Origin: CAYPTB01 sp964413535
Lineage (GTDB): Bacteria > Planctomycetota > UBA1135 > GCA-002686595
NCBI GenBank assembly: GCA_964413535.1
Contig: CAYPTB010000040.1
Location: forward strand, 186,001 to 250,000
Direction of reading: 5' to 3'
DNA: 64,000 bases
Shown: one piece after another, positions 11,586 to 20,830 of the stretch
Numbering within the stretch: position 1 is the first letter of the stretch
Layout of the letters: each line of letters begins with the position of its first letter
Made by a program: the position numbers and the translations under genes
The notes under the pieces: model-generated
Database searches by the model: none
The model's input: only the letters and a program-made list of their open reading frames with translations
What the model was told of the DNA's origin: nothing

Positions 11586-13886
11586 ATGACGACGGTTGGG
11601 AGGCTCGGCCTAGCGGCCGTCTTGCTGGCGGCGCTCGCGTCGGGTGCGGCTTGCGGCGCCGGCGCGAGCGGCGAGGCGACGCACGGGACGGCGGACGACG
11701 TCGGCGCCGACGCGCAGCTTTCGGTGAAAGACGAGTTCACGGCGATCGCCGAAGGGCTCGAGGCGAGCAACCATCCCTACGTCGGTCGCGCCCAGATCCC
11801 GCCGCTCTGGGCGGAGATCGCCGGCCTCGGCGGGGAGCTCGACCGACCCACGGTGGCCCTGCGCCGCGCGACGCTACAAGGGAGGCTCTCGACCCACCTC
11901 CTGCGCGTCGGCGACGTGGAGGAGGCCCTCGCGCTGGCCGACGCGGCCTGGGAGGCCGTCGAGCGCCTGCCCGCCGGCGAGCCGCCGACGCCCGACGCCG
12001 CGCTGCAGCGCCGGCGGATCCTGAACACGCGCGCGCAGGCCTACCTGCGCAGCGCGGAGGTCGAGAACTGCATCGAGCGCCACAACCGCGACTGCTGCAT
12101 CTTCCCCATCCAGGGAGGAGGCGTGCACGCGGTCGACGCGCCGGCGCGCAAGGCTCTCTCCATCTACATGCAGCTCGCCGCGGAGGAGCCCGAGAACCTC
12201 TCGCACCGCTGGATGTGCAACATCCTCGCGATGGCGCTGGGTGAGCACCCCGACGCGCTGCCCGACGAGCTCGTGATCCCCTCCGCGGCCTTCGACTCGG
12301 AGCTCGACATCGGACGCTTCCACGACGTGGCCGTCGTCGTCGGCGCCGACGTGTTCGGCCTGGCCGGCGGGACCGCCGTCGACGACTACGACGGCGACGG
12401 GCTGCTCGACGTCGCGATCTCCGACTCCGACCCGCGCGGGCGGCTCACGATCCTCTTGAACGACGGTCGCGGCGGCTATCGGGACGCGTCCGTCGAGGCC
12501 GGCGTCGCGGACCAGCTCGGCGGGCTGAACCTGGTCTCCAGCGACTACGACTCGGACGGGGACGCGGACCTCTACGTGCTGCGCGGCTCGTGGCTCCTGG
12601 GCAACGGCCGCATCCGCGACTCGCTCCTGCAAAACGACGGGAAGGCCCGCTTCACCGACGTCACGCGCGCGGCGGGTGTCGCGGAGCCGGCGAGCCCGAC
12701 CCACTCGGCCGCCTTCGGCGACTACGACGGCGACGGGGACGTCGACCTCTACGTCGGCAGCGAGGCGTACCGCGACGAGGAGACCCTCGAGCACCACGGC
12801 CTGCCCTCGCACGTCTTCCTGAACGACGGCGACGGCTCGTTCAGCCGCTCCGGCGAGGCGCCGAACGAACGCTACTGCAAGGGCGTCGCCGCCGGCGACT
12901 ACGACAACGACGGCGACCTCGACCTGTACGTCTCGAACATCGGTGACGGAGAGCTCGGCATCAATCGCCTCTACCGCAACGACGGCGCCGCGCACTTCGA
13001 CGACGTGGCGCAGGAGCTGGGCGTGGACGGGCCCAACTGGAGCTTCACGACCTGGTTCTTCGACTTCGACAACGACGGGTGGCTGGACATCTTCCTCGTC
13101 GGCTACGACGCGAAGGTGGCCGACCTCGCCGCCCATCACCTCGGCCGCCCCGACGGCGCCACGCGTCCGCGCCTCTACCGCAACGAGGGCGGGCGCTTCC
13201 GCGACGTCGCGAAGGAAGCGGGGCTCGATCGGCCGCTGCTCCCGATGGGAGGCAGCTACGGCGACTTCGACAACGACGGCTGGCTCGACGTCTACCTCGG
13301 GACGGGCAACCCGAACTACGAGGTCCTCATGCCGAACGTCGCCCTGCGCAACGACGGTGGGAAGCGCTTCCAGGACGTGACGAGCTCCGGCGGCTTCGGC
13401 CACCTGCAGAAGGGGCACGGCGTCGCGTTCGCGGACCTCGACAACGACGGCGACCAGGACGTCTACCACGACCTGGGCGGTTTCAACCCGGGCGACGGCT
13501 TCGCGAACGCCCTGTTCGAGAACCCCGGGCACGGCAACCACTTCCTCGAGCTCGAGCTCGAGGGCACGGTCTCCAACCGGCCCGCGATCGGCGCGCGCGT
13601 GCGCGTCATCGTGGAGACGCCGGACGGCGAGCGGGAGATCCATCGGGCCGTCGGCAGCGTGTCGAGCTTCGGCAGCGGTCAGCGCCGGCAGGAGATCGGG
13701 CTGGGCGACGCGCGGCGCATCGCGGCGCTCGAGATCCGCTGGCCGCGCACCGGGGAGCTGCAGCGCTTCGAGGACGTCCCCCTGGACCGGCTCGTGCGCG
13801 TCGTCGAGGGCGCTCGCGAGCTCGAGGTGCGCGAGCTGCGCCCGGCGCCGTTCCGCGAAAAGGGCCCTCAGCGCGAGGCGCAGTAG
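11586..13886 (+). CDS. FG-GAP repeat / ASPIC-UnbV lipoprotein (CRTAC1-like), first of three
   Basis: 766 residues. The start at ATG 11586 has GAGGAA just upstream. A signal peptide ends in LASGAACGAG, a probable lipobox. Residues ~45-220 form a helical TPR-like region (AWEAVERLPAG, RKALSIYMQLAAEEPENLSH). From ~240 to 650 there are at least seven calcium-binding FG-GAP/VCBS repeats with DxDxDGxxD loops (DYDGDGLLDVAISD, DYDSDGDADLYVL, DFDNDGWLDIFLVGYD, DLDNDGDQDVYHDLGG). The C-terminus is an ASPIC/UnbV domain (RPAIGARVRVIVETPDG, VGSVSSFGSGQ, EIRWPRTGELQRFEDV). By family it is an exported adhesion or surface repeat protein. Its last 19 bases overlap the end of the convergent gene. Confidence 0.88.
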   Translation: MTTVGRLGLAAVLLAALASGAACGAGASGEATHGTADDVGADAQLSVKDEFTAIAEGLEASNHPYVGRAQIPPLWAEIAGLGGELDRPTVALRRATLQGRLSTHLLRVGDVEEALALADAAWEAVERLPAGEPPTPDAALQRRRILNTRAQAYLRSAEVENCIERHNRDCCIFPIQGGGVHAVDAPARKALSIYMQLAAEEPENLSHRWMCNILAMALGEHPDALPDELVIPSAAFDSELDIGRFHDVAVVVGADVFGLAGGTAVDDYDGDGLLDVAISDSDPRGRLTILLNDGRGGYRDASVEAGVADQLGGLNLVSSDYDSDGDADLYVLRGSWLLGNGRIRDSLLQNDGKARFTDVTRAAGVAEPASPTHSAAFGDYDGDGDVDLYVGSEAYRDEETLEHHGLPSHVFLNDGDGSFSRSGEAPNERYCKGVAAGDYDNDGDLDLYVSNIGDGELGINRLYRNDGAAHFDDVAQELGVDGPNWSFTTWFFDFDNDGWLDIFLVGYDAKVADLAAHHLGRPDGATRPRLYRNEGGRFRDVAKEAGLDRPLLPMGGSYGDFDNDGWLDVYLGTGNPNYEVLMPNVALRNDGGKRFQDVTSSGGFGHLQKGHGVAFADLDNDGDQDVYHDLGGFNPGDGFANALFENPGHGNHFLELELEGTVSNRPAIGARVRVIVETPDGEREIHRAVGSVSSFGSGQRRQEIGLGDARRIAALEIRWPRTGELQRFEDVPLDRLVRVVEGARELEVRELRPAPFREKGPQREAQ

Positions 13887-16807
13887 GCGCGAACGCGGTC
13901 GGCCACGATCGCGCCGCGCGAGAGGCCCTCGACGCGCTCCCCGGCGCAGTAGAGCACGACGGGCCAGGGCTGCTCGCGCGGACCGCACCAGCGGTCGAGC
14001 GCCCGCAGGAGACCCGTTCGGCCCTCCTCGCCGGACCAGACGGCGTGGGTCACGGAGAGCTCGAGCGGTAGCTCGGGCGGCGCCACGCCCGCAGGAGAGA
14101 CGATCACGACCTCGAGCGCCTCGATGCCGGCGAGCTCCGCCAACACCTCCAGCTTCGCCCGCGCGCCCGGCCGATCCGGATCCCACAGCACCACGGCGCG
14201 CGTCGTCGCGGTCCCGCGCTCCGCGGCGAGCGGGGGCGGCGCGACCGCTGCGTTCAGCGCCAGGTCGAGCGAGTCGTCGACGAGCGCGATCTGGTGCGGG
14301 TCGTTGGTCCACTCGACCGGGCCGAGGCGGCGCGTCGCGTTCCAGTTGCGCTGGCGGAGCGGCAGCTCCTCCCAACCGTCCACGCCCTGCGTCACGCGGA
14401 AGCGCCGGTCGACGGGGAGATCGGCGAGCAGCGTGCGCTGGCCGTCGGGCCACGTGATCTCGATCCGCTCGATGCGCCGCGCGTCGCCCAGCCCGAAGTG
14501 GCGCGCGAGCTCGTTCTGGCAGAGGAAGCCCTCGCCCAGCACGACGTCGCGCCGCTGGGTCCGCCCGCCCGCTGTGAGCAGGATGCGCGCACCGGCGGCC
14601 GAGCGCCGGTCGGCCGGGACGAGCTCCACCCAGGCGAAGCGGCGGCCGGGTGTGTCGTTGCGCAAAACGTAGAGGTGCGGCGCGTTCACGTTCCCGCCGA
14701 CGAGGTCGTAGTCGCCGTCCTGGTCGATGTCCCCCATCGCGATGGCGCGGCCGTCCGCGACCTGATCGAGCCCGAGGACGGGGGCGATCTGCTGGAACGC
14801 GGCGCTGCCGTCGTTCTGGTAGAAGACGGAGCGCTGGTGGCCGTCCCACGACCAGCCGTAGGCGGCGCTCTCGGGGTAGTGGCGGCTGAAGCTCTCGGCG
14901 GACGAGACTGCGTCGCGCTTCATGTCCCCGACCGAGTAGCGCCACCACATGGTGTCCCAGTCGCGTCCGTCGTCGATGCCGACCGAGAAGAAGCCGTTCA
15001 CGCACTGGATGTCGAGGTCGCCGTCCTCGTCCCAGTCGAAGACCACGGCGCCCCAGGCCCACTTGGCGTCGCGGCCGCCGGCGGCGTCGGGAGCCTCCAC
15101 GAGCACGCGCTCGTCCCCCACCTGCTCCTGCAGGAGCACGGTGTTGCCCGAGGACATCATCTCGCGCAGCTCGCGCTCCCACGGCTCGGTCTCGGCGTTC
15201 CCGGGCAACCGCTCGAGGCGGCGCGCCTCGACCGACTCCATGTTCGAGACGTACATGTCGAGGTCGAGGTCGCCGTCTAGGTCGGCCCACGTCGCGCTCA
15301 TGGAGAAGCCCGTCGCGATCCGCTCGCTCGACTCGACCTCGGGCTCGAAGAGCGGCGGCGACCCGCGCACGCGCCGGTAGAGCACGTTCGGCCCGAAGTC
15401 GTTCGCGAGGTAGAGGTCCGCGTCCCCGTCCTCGTCGGCGTCGCCGAACGTCCCGATGAACGACCAGCGCGACGCCTCGCGCCACAGACCCCAGGCCTCC
15501 GTGACGTCCGTGAACCCGCTCGGCCCGCCGCGCAGCACTTGGTTGTGCCGCGCGTTCGTCGAGTTCTCGGGGTCGTTGGGGCCGGGGTTCACGAGCGGCC
15601 CGTAGCCGCAGATCAGGAGGTCCAGCCAGCCGTCCCCGTCCACGTCGTGCGACGTGAGGCTCGTGGGGAAGTTGTCGTTGCGGGAGACCGTCACCGGGAC
15701 GGCCTCGAAGCGGCCGGGCTCGACCTGAGAGTACAAGAGGAGGTGGGTGCGCTTGCCCGAGAAGACGAGGTCGATGTCCCCGTCCCGGTCGAAGTCCGCG
15801 GCCTGGACGCCCGTGTAGCCGCGCTCGCGCGCGATGCCCGCGCGCTCGGTCACGTCCTCGAAGCGCCCCTCGCCGTCGCCGAGCAGGAGGCTGTTCGGCA
15901 CGGCCGTGACGATGTCCAGGTCTTGATCGCCGTCGACGTCCACGAGCGCGATGCCGCGGTAGTGCTCCTTCCACTCCTCGGGGCGCGGCAGGAGCGGCGA
16001 CCAGGGCGTGCCTCCCAGGCTGTCGCCCGTCACGTCGACGAAGGCCGGCGCGTCCGCGACGAGCGTCTCGCCCGTGCGCGGTTCCAGGGCGACGCACAGC
16101 CAGCCCTCGGACGACGATGGGCGCGGGGACGGCGCGGCGCCCCCGGGGGGAATCCACTCGCTCGACCACGTGCCGCGGTCGTGGCGGATCCCGCCGTCCT
16201 CGAGCTCCACGTTCACCTGCCACTCGACGTCCACGAGCGCGCGGCCGCCCTCGAAGTCGACGTCGGTCGGGATGAAGGTCGCCCAGCGCAGCCGCGCGAA
16301 CGACCCGCGCCAGCGCTCGGCCTCGCGCGACCACTCCTCGCGGTCCAGCCGGCGCGCGTCGGGCGCGGTCCACGCGCGCCGCGCGACTCCGGGCCCGAGC
16401 ACGGTCGCGTCCGCGAGCGACAGCTCGAGCGGAGCGATCCGCGCGCCGGGCGCGAAGACCCGCTCGAGGACGCCGGCGCCCGCGTCGCCCGCGAGGAGGC
16501 GGCGCAGGAGGAGGAGTTGATTGCCCGTGAGCTCGATGGCGAAGCTCTCCTCCGCCCACCTCGTCCGCCCCAGCTCGGCCTTGTCCGGCGACGTCAGCGG
16601 GAGGCGCAGGGCGTCGCCCACGAGGGCGGAGCGTTCTCCCGTCTCCCCGGCGCTCGCGAGCTCGCGGGCGGGGACCGACGCGGCCTTGCGCTGGAGCTGT
16701 CGCCGGACGGTCGGGCCGTCGACGTCGAAGAACGGCGCGAATCCCCGGTCGGCGCACGCGACCGTGAGTGCCGCGAGAACGGCGACGGTCCGCGTCGACG
16801 AGCGCAT
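13868..16807 (-). CDS. FG-GAP repeat / ASPIC-UnbV lipoprotein, second of three
   Basis: 979 residues from ATG 16807; the leader MRSSTRTVAVLAALTVACAD is a short lipoprotein signal. Residues ~30-290 are a mixed region with no family I can name. From ~310 there are many VCBS repeats (DVDGDQDLDIVTAVPNSLLL, DFDRDGDIDLVFSG, DVDGDGWLDLLICGYG, DADEDGDADLYLANDFG, DLDGDLDLDMYVSNM, DWDEDGDLDIQCVNGF, DIDQDGDYDLVGGNV). An ASPIC/UnbV domain ends near 860 (RRSAAGARILLTAGG, EITWPDGQRTLLADLP), and a ~120-residue C-terminal tail follows (TTRAVVLWDPDRPGARAKLE, VVLYCAGERVEG) that looks like an alpha/beta, thioredoxin-like module. The open frame continues far upstream to 20530, a GC artefact. Confidence 0.85.
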   Translation of the reverse strand: MRSSTRTVAVLAALTVACADRGFAPFFDVDGPTVRRQLQRKAASVPARELASAGETGERSALVGDALRLPLTSPDKAELGRTRWAEESFAIELTGNQLLLLRRLLAGDAGAGVLERVFAPGARIAPLELSLADATVLGPGVARRAWTAPDARRLDREEWSREAERWRGSFARLRWATFIPTDVDFEGGRALVDVEWQVNVELEDGGIRHDRGTWSSEWIPPGGAAPSPRPSSSEGWLCVALEPRTGETLVADAPAFVDVTGDSLGGTPWSPLLPRPEEWKEHYRGIALVDVDGDQDLDIVTAVPNSLLLGDGEGRFEDVTERAGIARERGYTGVQAADFDRDGDIDLVFSGKRTHLLLYSQVEPGRFEAVPVTVSRNDNFPTSLTSHDVDGDGWLDLLICGYGPLVNPGPNDPENSTNARHNQVLRGGPSGFTDVTEAWGLWREASRWSFIGTFGDADEDGDADLYLANDFGPNVLYRRVRGSPPLFEPEVESSERIATGFSMSATWADLDGDLDLDMYVSNMESVEARRLERLPGNAETEPWERELREMMSSGNTVLLQEQVGDERVLVEAPDAAGGRDAKWAWGAVVFDWDEDGDLDIQCVNGFFSVGIDDGRDWDTMWWRYSVGDMKRDAVSSAESFSRHYPESAAYGWSWDGHQRSVFYQNDGSAAFQQIAPVLGLDQVADGRAIAMGDIDQDGDYDLVGGNVNAPHLYVLRNDTPGRRFAWVELVPADRRSAAGARILLTAGGRTQRRDVVLGEGFLCQNELARHFGLGDARRIERIEITWPDGQRTLLADLPVDRRFRVTQGVDGWEELPLRQRNWNATRRLGPVEWTNDPHQIALVDDSLDLALNAAVAPPPLAAERGTATTRAVVLWDPDRPGARAKLEVLAELAGIEALEVVIVSPAGVAPPELPLELSVTHAVWSGEEGRTGLLRALDRWCGPREQPWPVVLYCAGERVEGLSRGAIVADRVRAYCASR

Positions 16808-16879
16808 CGTGCCGGGGATTGTAGCGCGCCGTTCCCGAGACGGCGGGCGCGCTCGTCCCTTGGTAACGTGACGCCCCAC
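16808..16879. promoter_or_regulatory. 72-base divergent spacer between two ASPIC/UnbV genes
   Basis: The second and third FG-GAP/ASPIC genes start back to back with only 72 bases between them, so their promoters must share or overlap this segment. I cannot identify -35/-10 elements by eye. Confidence 0.4.
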
Positions 16880-19800
16880 ATGCCGGACGAAAGCCTGACG
16901 CATGGGCCACGGGACCGTAGGCTCGCCTCGATCGTCTTGGCGCTGTTCCTCCTCGCCGGCGCCTGCGGCAAGGAGCCCGAGCGCACCGTCGACCCCTGGA
17001 GCGGCGTAGACGTCGCCGAGGTCTGGCGGCTCGGGGCGCGCGGCATCGGGCTGTGCGAGCAGCACGAGTTCGAAGCCGCATGCGAGGAGTGGCGGAAGGT
17101 CATCGAGCTCGTCCCCTCCTGGTACACGGCGCGCATCAACCTCGGCATCGCGTTGCTCAACCGCCAGCGCCACGAGGACGAGACACGGCGCGTGTTCGAG
17201 GACGTCCTCGACGCCTTTCCCGGCACGCCCTGGGCCCACTACTGCCTCGGCATCCTCGACGAGCAGGCCGGCGATCTCGACTCGGCCGAGGAGCACTACC
17301 GCGCCGTGCTCGCAGCGGACGGCGACGATCCCGACACGCTCCTGCGCCTCGGTCTCGTCTACAGCGCTACGGAGCGGTTCCCCGAAGCCGTCGACACGCT
17401 CAAGCGCTCGCTGTCGGGCAACCCGCTGCTCGTGTCGGCCTGGTACGCGCTCGCGGAGGCCGCGGAGGCCGCGGGCGACGACGAGATCCGGCGCATCGCG
17501 CTCAACCAGTTCGGCGCCCTGCGCGAGGGCGCGGGCGGCGAGGAGCGCGCGATCGTCTTCGGCAAGATGGGCTTCTACGCCGACCCGATCGGTCCCGACG
17601 CCTGGGACCTCCCGCCGCCGCCGAAGGGTCCTCCCGCGGCCGCCTACGCGGTGATCCTCGCCGACGCGAGCCGCGAGGCCGGCCTCGACGTCCCATCGCT
17701 GCGCCACGGCGGCCCCGGGCAGGGCTTCTTCTCCGCGTGGCTCGCGAACGCTGCTGTGAGCGGCGACTACGGCCCGGAGACGTCGGGCGGCGTCGCGGCG
17801 GTCGACTACGACCTCGACGGCGACATGGACGTGTTCGCCGCGCACTGGGGCGAGGGGCCCGACGTGCTCGCGCTCGAGAACGACGGCGGCGGCCGCTTCG
17901 CCGACCGCGCGCGCGAGCTCGAGCTCGACCGCGAGGGGCCGGCGCGCACGATCGCGCTCGCGGCGGCAGACTTCGACGGCGACGGTCTCTGCGACCTCTT
18001 CGTCGGCCGCGACGGCGCCGACCTCGTGCTCGCCCGCGAGCGGGCGGCCGGGGCGTTCTCGCGCGTGTTCCGCGGCACGGAGGGACCGGACGAGCCGACG
18101 CTCTCCGCCGCCGTCGGCGACGTCGACCTCGACGGCGACCTCGACCTGCTCGTCGGCCGCCACGGCGGCCCGGCGCTCTACCGCTGGATCGGCCAGGCGT
18201 TCGAGGACGTCACGCGCCAGACGAACGCGCTGACCCCCGGTCCGGCGTTCGGCATGCTCCTCGGCGACGTCGACGGCGACGACGACCTGGACCTCGTCGC
18301 GGGCTCCCCCGTCGCGAAGGTCGTGACCAACGAGCGGCTCCTGCGGTTCCACAAGTCCGGTCGCGACGAGTTCGGAAGGCGCACGACGTTCGCGTCCTGC
18401 TCGCTCGGCGACGTCGACGCGAACGGGCTCGTGGACTGGCTCGTCTCGAACCCCTCGAAGCCGACCGAGCTGTACCTCGCGCAGCCCGACGGCACCTACG
18501 TCGCCGATGCGTCCTTCGCCGCCGCCGGGCCTCCGCCCGCGTTCTCGGCGTTCGTCCTCGACGTCGACCGCGACGGCGACCTCGACGTCCTGTCCGTCGG
18601 AGCCGAGCCCGGGCTCCTCCTGCGCGGAGCGGACGGAGAGTGGTCGACGTGGACGGAGCAGAGCGGGCTCGCGGCGCTCGCCCCGGCATTCGCGAGCGCG
18701 CGCGGCAGCGTGCCGTTCGACGCCGACGGCGACGGTGACCTGGACCTGTTCGTCGTGCGCAACGGCGACACGCCGCTCTTCGTGCGCAACGAGACCGAAA
18801 CGGGCCCGCGGGCGGACTGGATCGGCGTCCTCCCGCGCGGCGTCAAGGACCGCTCCGCCGCGCGCGGCCGCTCGCTCGGGCCCGGCGCCGCGGTGGAGAT
18901 CGTCGCCGCGGGCACGACGTACCGCGGGTACTCCGCCCTCGGCGGCGGCTTCGCGTCCGTGGCGCCCGAGACGCTGTACTTCTGCCTGGCCGGCGCCGAG
19001 CGCGCCGACGTGCGCATCCGCTGGGCGGACCTCGTGCTCCAGACCGAGGTCGATCTGGCCGGCGGGCGCGTGCACGACATCGAGCAGGTCGACCGCGAGG
19101 CCTCGTCGTGCCCGGTCGTCTTCTACTGGGACGGGCGGAGTTTCGCGTACTGCGCCGACTTCCTGGGCGGCGGAGGCCTCGGCTTCCTCGTCGCTCCGGG
19201 CGTGTACGGCGAGCCCGATCCGGAGGAGGTGCTGCTCTTGGGCGAGGACCTCGCGCCGAAGGACGGCGCGTTCGAGGTGCGCGTGACGGAGCCGATGGAG
19301 GAGACGAGCTTCCTCGACCGCGTGCGCCTGCTGCAGGTCGAGCACGCGCCGGGAACGCTCGCCATCCCCGAGGAGCGCTTCGCCACCGACGGCCGTCCGG
19401 CGACCGGACGCGTGCTCGTCGTGCGCGAGGACGAGCTCGTCCGCCCGCAGGGCGCGCGCGTCACCTCCCTCGAACCGTTCGACGGACGGCGTCACGTCAC
19501 CGCGAGCACCTCGCGCGCTCCGACCCGTGACGCCACGAACACTCCCGTGCAACGCGCGACCGAGGACGATCTCGTCCTGCGCCTCGCTCGCGTGGATCGC
19601 TCGTTCGTCGGTCCCCCGCTCCTGCACCGCCGCCTGCTCGGCTACGCGGGGAACTGGGCGCTCGAGCTCGCCTTCCCCGCGGATGCGCTCCCTTCCGCTG
19701 ATGCAGGACGCCGAGCCGTGCACCTCTTCGCGCACGGCTGGGTCGAGTATCCCTACTCGCGCCTCAACTACGCCGCCGCCCAGGAAGGCCTGCGCGCGGA

Positions 19801-20563
19801 GCCGCCGAGCCTCGAGGTGCCCGACGGCCGCGGCGGTTGGCGCACCGTGCGAGCGGAGTTCGGCTACATGGGCGGCAAGTCGCGCACGCTCGTGCTGCCG
19901 ATCGGCGAGTACCTGGAGGCGATGGCGCAGCAAGGCCTCGACGCGACGTCGCGAAGCGAGCTCGACTCGTGGCGGCGCGGAGACACCCTCGTCTTCCGGC
20001 TGCGCACGAACCTGCCGGTCTACTTCGACGAGCTCTACTTGGGCGTCGACCGCTCCGCGACGGACCTCGTCGCCGTGCACGAGCTCGCGCCCATCTCCGC
20101 CGAGGTCGACTTCTGCGGCTTCCCGCGCGTCTACTCGCCCGACGGCGCCGAGCCCGACCTCTTCGACTACTCCAACCGCGATCGCACGAGCGACTTCAAG
20201 AGCATGCCGGGCGTGTACACGGCCTTCGGCGACGCGCTCGAGCTCGTGCTCGACGCCGACGACCGCTTCGCGATCTTCGGCCGCGGCGAGGAAATCAAGC
20301 TTCGCTTCGACCCGCCCGCGGGCGACGTCTCTTCCGACACGAAGACGACCTGGATGCTCTCCGCGCGCGGCTACTGCAAGGACATGTGCCCGCTCTCGTC
20401 GAACCCCGACGGAGTCGAGCCCTTGCCCTTCGCCGACATGGGCAACTACCCGCCCGAGCAACCCCTGGACGAAACCCACCCCTCGTTGCTCTCCCCCCTC
20501 AACACGCGCATCGAGCCGGCGCGCGCGCACTCGCGCACCGAGACGGACGCGCTGACGCGCTGA
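16880..20563 (+). CDS. TPR - FG-GAP - ASPIC/UnbV lipoprotein with long C-terminal module, third of three
   Basis: 1227 residues from ATG 16880. A lipoprotein signal (IVLALFLLAGACGKEPE) leads into ~4 TPRs at about 50-230 (EFEAACEEWRKVIELVPSWY, GTPWAHYCLGILDEQAGDLD, ERFPEAVDTLKRSLSGNP). VCBS repeats follow (DYDLDGDMDVFAAHWG, DFDGDGLCDLFVG, DLDGDLDLLVGRHG, DVDGDDDLDLVAGSP, DVDRDGDLDVLSVG, DADGDGDLDLFVVRNGD), then an ASPIC/UnbV domain near 640-735. The remaining ~490 residues start with CPVVFYWDGRSFAYCADFLG and contain FAHGWVEYPYSRLNYAAAQE and VYFDELYLGVDR; I do not recognise this module. The TPR-plus-VCBS architecture suggests a periplasmic or surface protein. Confidence 0.87.
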   Translation: MPDESLTHGPRDRRLASIVLALFLLAGACGKEPERTVDPWSGVDVAEVWRLGARGIGLCEQHEFEAACEEWRKVIELVPSWYTARINLGIALLNRQRHEDETRRVFEDVLDAFPGTPWAHYCLGILDEQAGDLDSAEEHYRAVLAADGDDPDTLLRLGLVYSATERFPEAVDTLKRSLSGNPLLVSAWYALAEAAEAAGDDEIRRIALNQFGALREGAGGEERAIVFGKMGFYADPIGPDAWDLPPPPKGPPAAAYAVILADASREAGLDVPSLRHGGPGQGFFSAWLANAAVSGDYGPETSGGVAAVDYDLDGDMDVFAAHWGEGPDVLALENDGGGRFADRARELELDREGPARTIALAAADFDGDGLCDLFVGRDGADLVLARERAAGAFSRVFRGTEGPDEPTLSAAVGDVDLDGDLDLLVGRHGGPALYRWIGQAFEDVTRQTNALTPGPAFGMLLGDVDGDDDLDLVAGSPVAKVVTNERLLRFHKSGRDEFGRRTTFASCSLGDVDANGLVDWLVSNPSKPTELYLAQPDGTYVADASFAAAGPPPAFSAFVLDVDRDGDLDVLSVGAEPGLLLRGADGEWSTWTEQSGLAALAPAFASARGSVPFDADGDGDLDLFVVRNGDTPLFVRNETETGPRADWIGVLPRGVKDRSAARGRSLGPGAAVEIVAAGTTYRGYSALGGGFASVAPETLYFCLAGAERADVRIRWADLVLQTEVDLAGGRVHDIEQVDREASSCPVVFYWDGRSFAYCADFLGGGGLGFLVAPGVYGEPDPEEVLLLGEDLAPKDGAFEVRVTEPMEETSFLDRVRLLQVEHAPGTLAIPEERFATDGRPATGRVLVVREDELVRPQGARVTSLEPFDGRRHVTASTSRAPTRDATNTPVQRATEDDLVLRLARVDRSFVGPPLLHRRLLGYAGNWALELAFPADALPSADAGRRAVHLFAHGWVEYPYSRLNYAAAQEGLRAEPPSLEVPDGRGGWRTVRAEFGYMGGKSRTLVLPIGEYLEAMAQQGLDATSRSELDSWRRGDTLVFRLRTNLPVYFDELYLGVDRSATDLVAVHELAPISAEVDFCGFPRVYSPDGAEPDLFDYSNRDRTSDFKSMPGVYTAFGDALELVLDADDRFAIFGRGEEIKLRFDPPAGDVSSDTKTTWMLSARGYCKDMCPLSSNPDGVEPLPFADMGNYPPEQPLDETHPSLLSPLNTRIEPARAHSRTETDALTR

Positions 20564-20591
20564 GACGGGCTGAGCCTTCGATCGCGCCCTG

Positions 20592-20609
20592 TCGGTCGCG
20601 TCCGACCGA
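20592..20609 (+). terminator. Small hairpin after the third ASPIC gene
   Basis: TCGGTC/GACCGA perfect 6-bp inverted repeat with a GCGTCC loop, ~30 bases after the stop codon. No T run follows. A weak candidate for 3' end formation. Confidence 0.25.
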
Positions 20610-20830
20610 TCGGGCCCCGAGCGTAGGCACGCGCTGCCCCGTGGCTTGCGCCCGGGGAGAGCCTGCCGGTGGCGCAGGTCCGACTCGCAGGGCTACTTTT
20701 GGCCCGCAACGTCCGAAAGAGGGGGTACACTCCACCGCCCGAGGTGTCCCTTCGAGCCCCGCGCGCGCCACTTTGGGGGTCGAGTCGCGGGTCGAATCGC
20801 CCGCAGGCCTTCGGCCGGCCGCCATTTGCG

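Noticed and set aside
16808..20530. Upstream extension of the second ASPIC gene's frame
   Set aside because: It runs antisense to the third ASPIC gene; the lipoprotein leader at 16807 gives a sound start.
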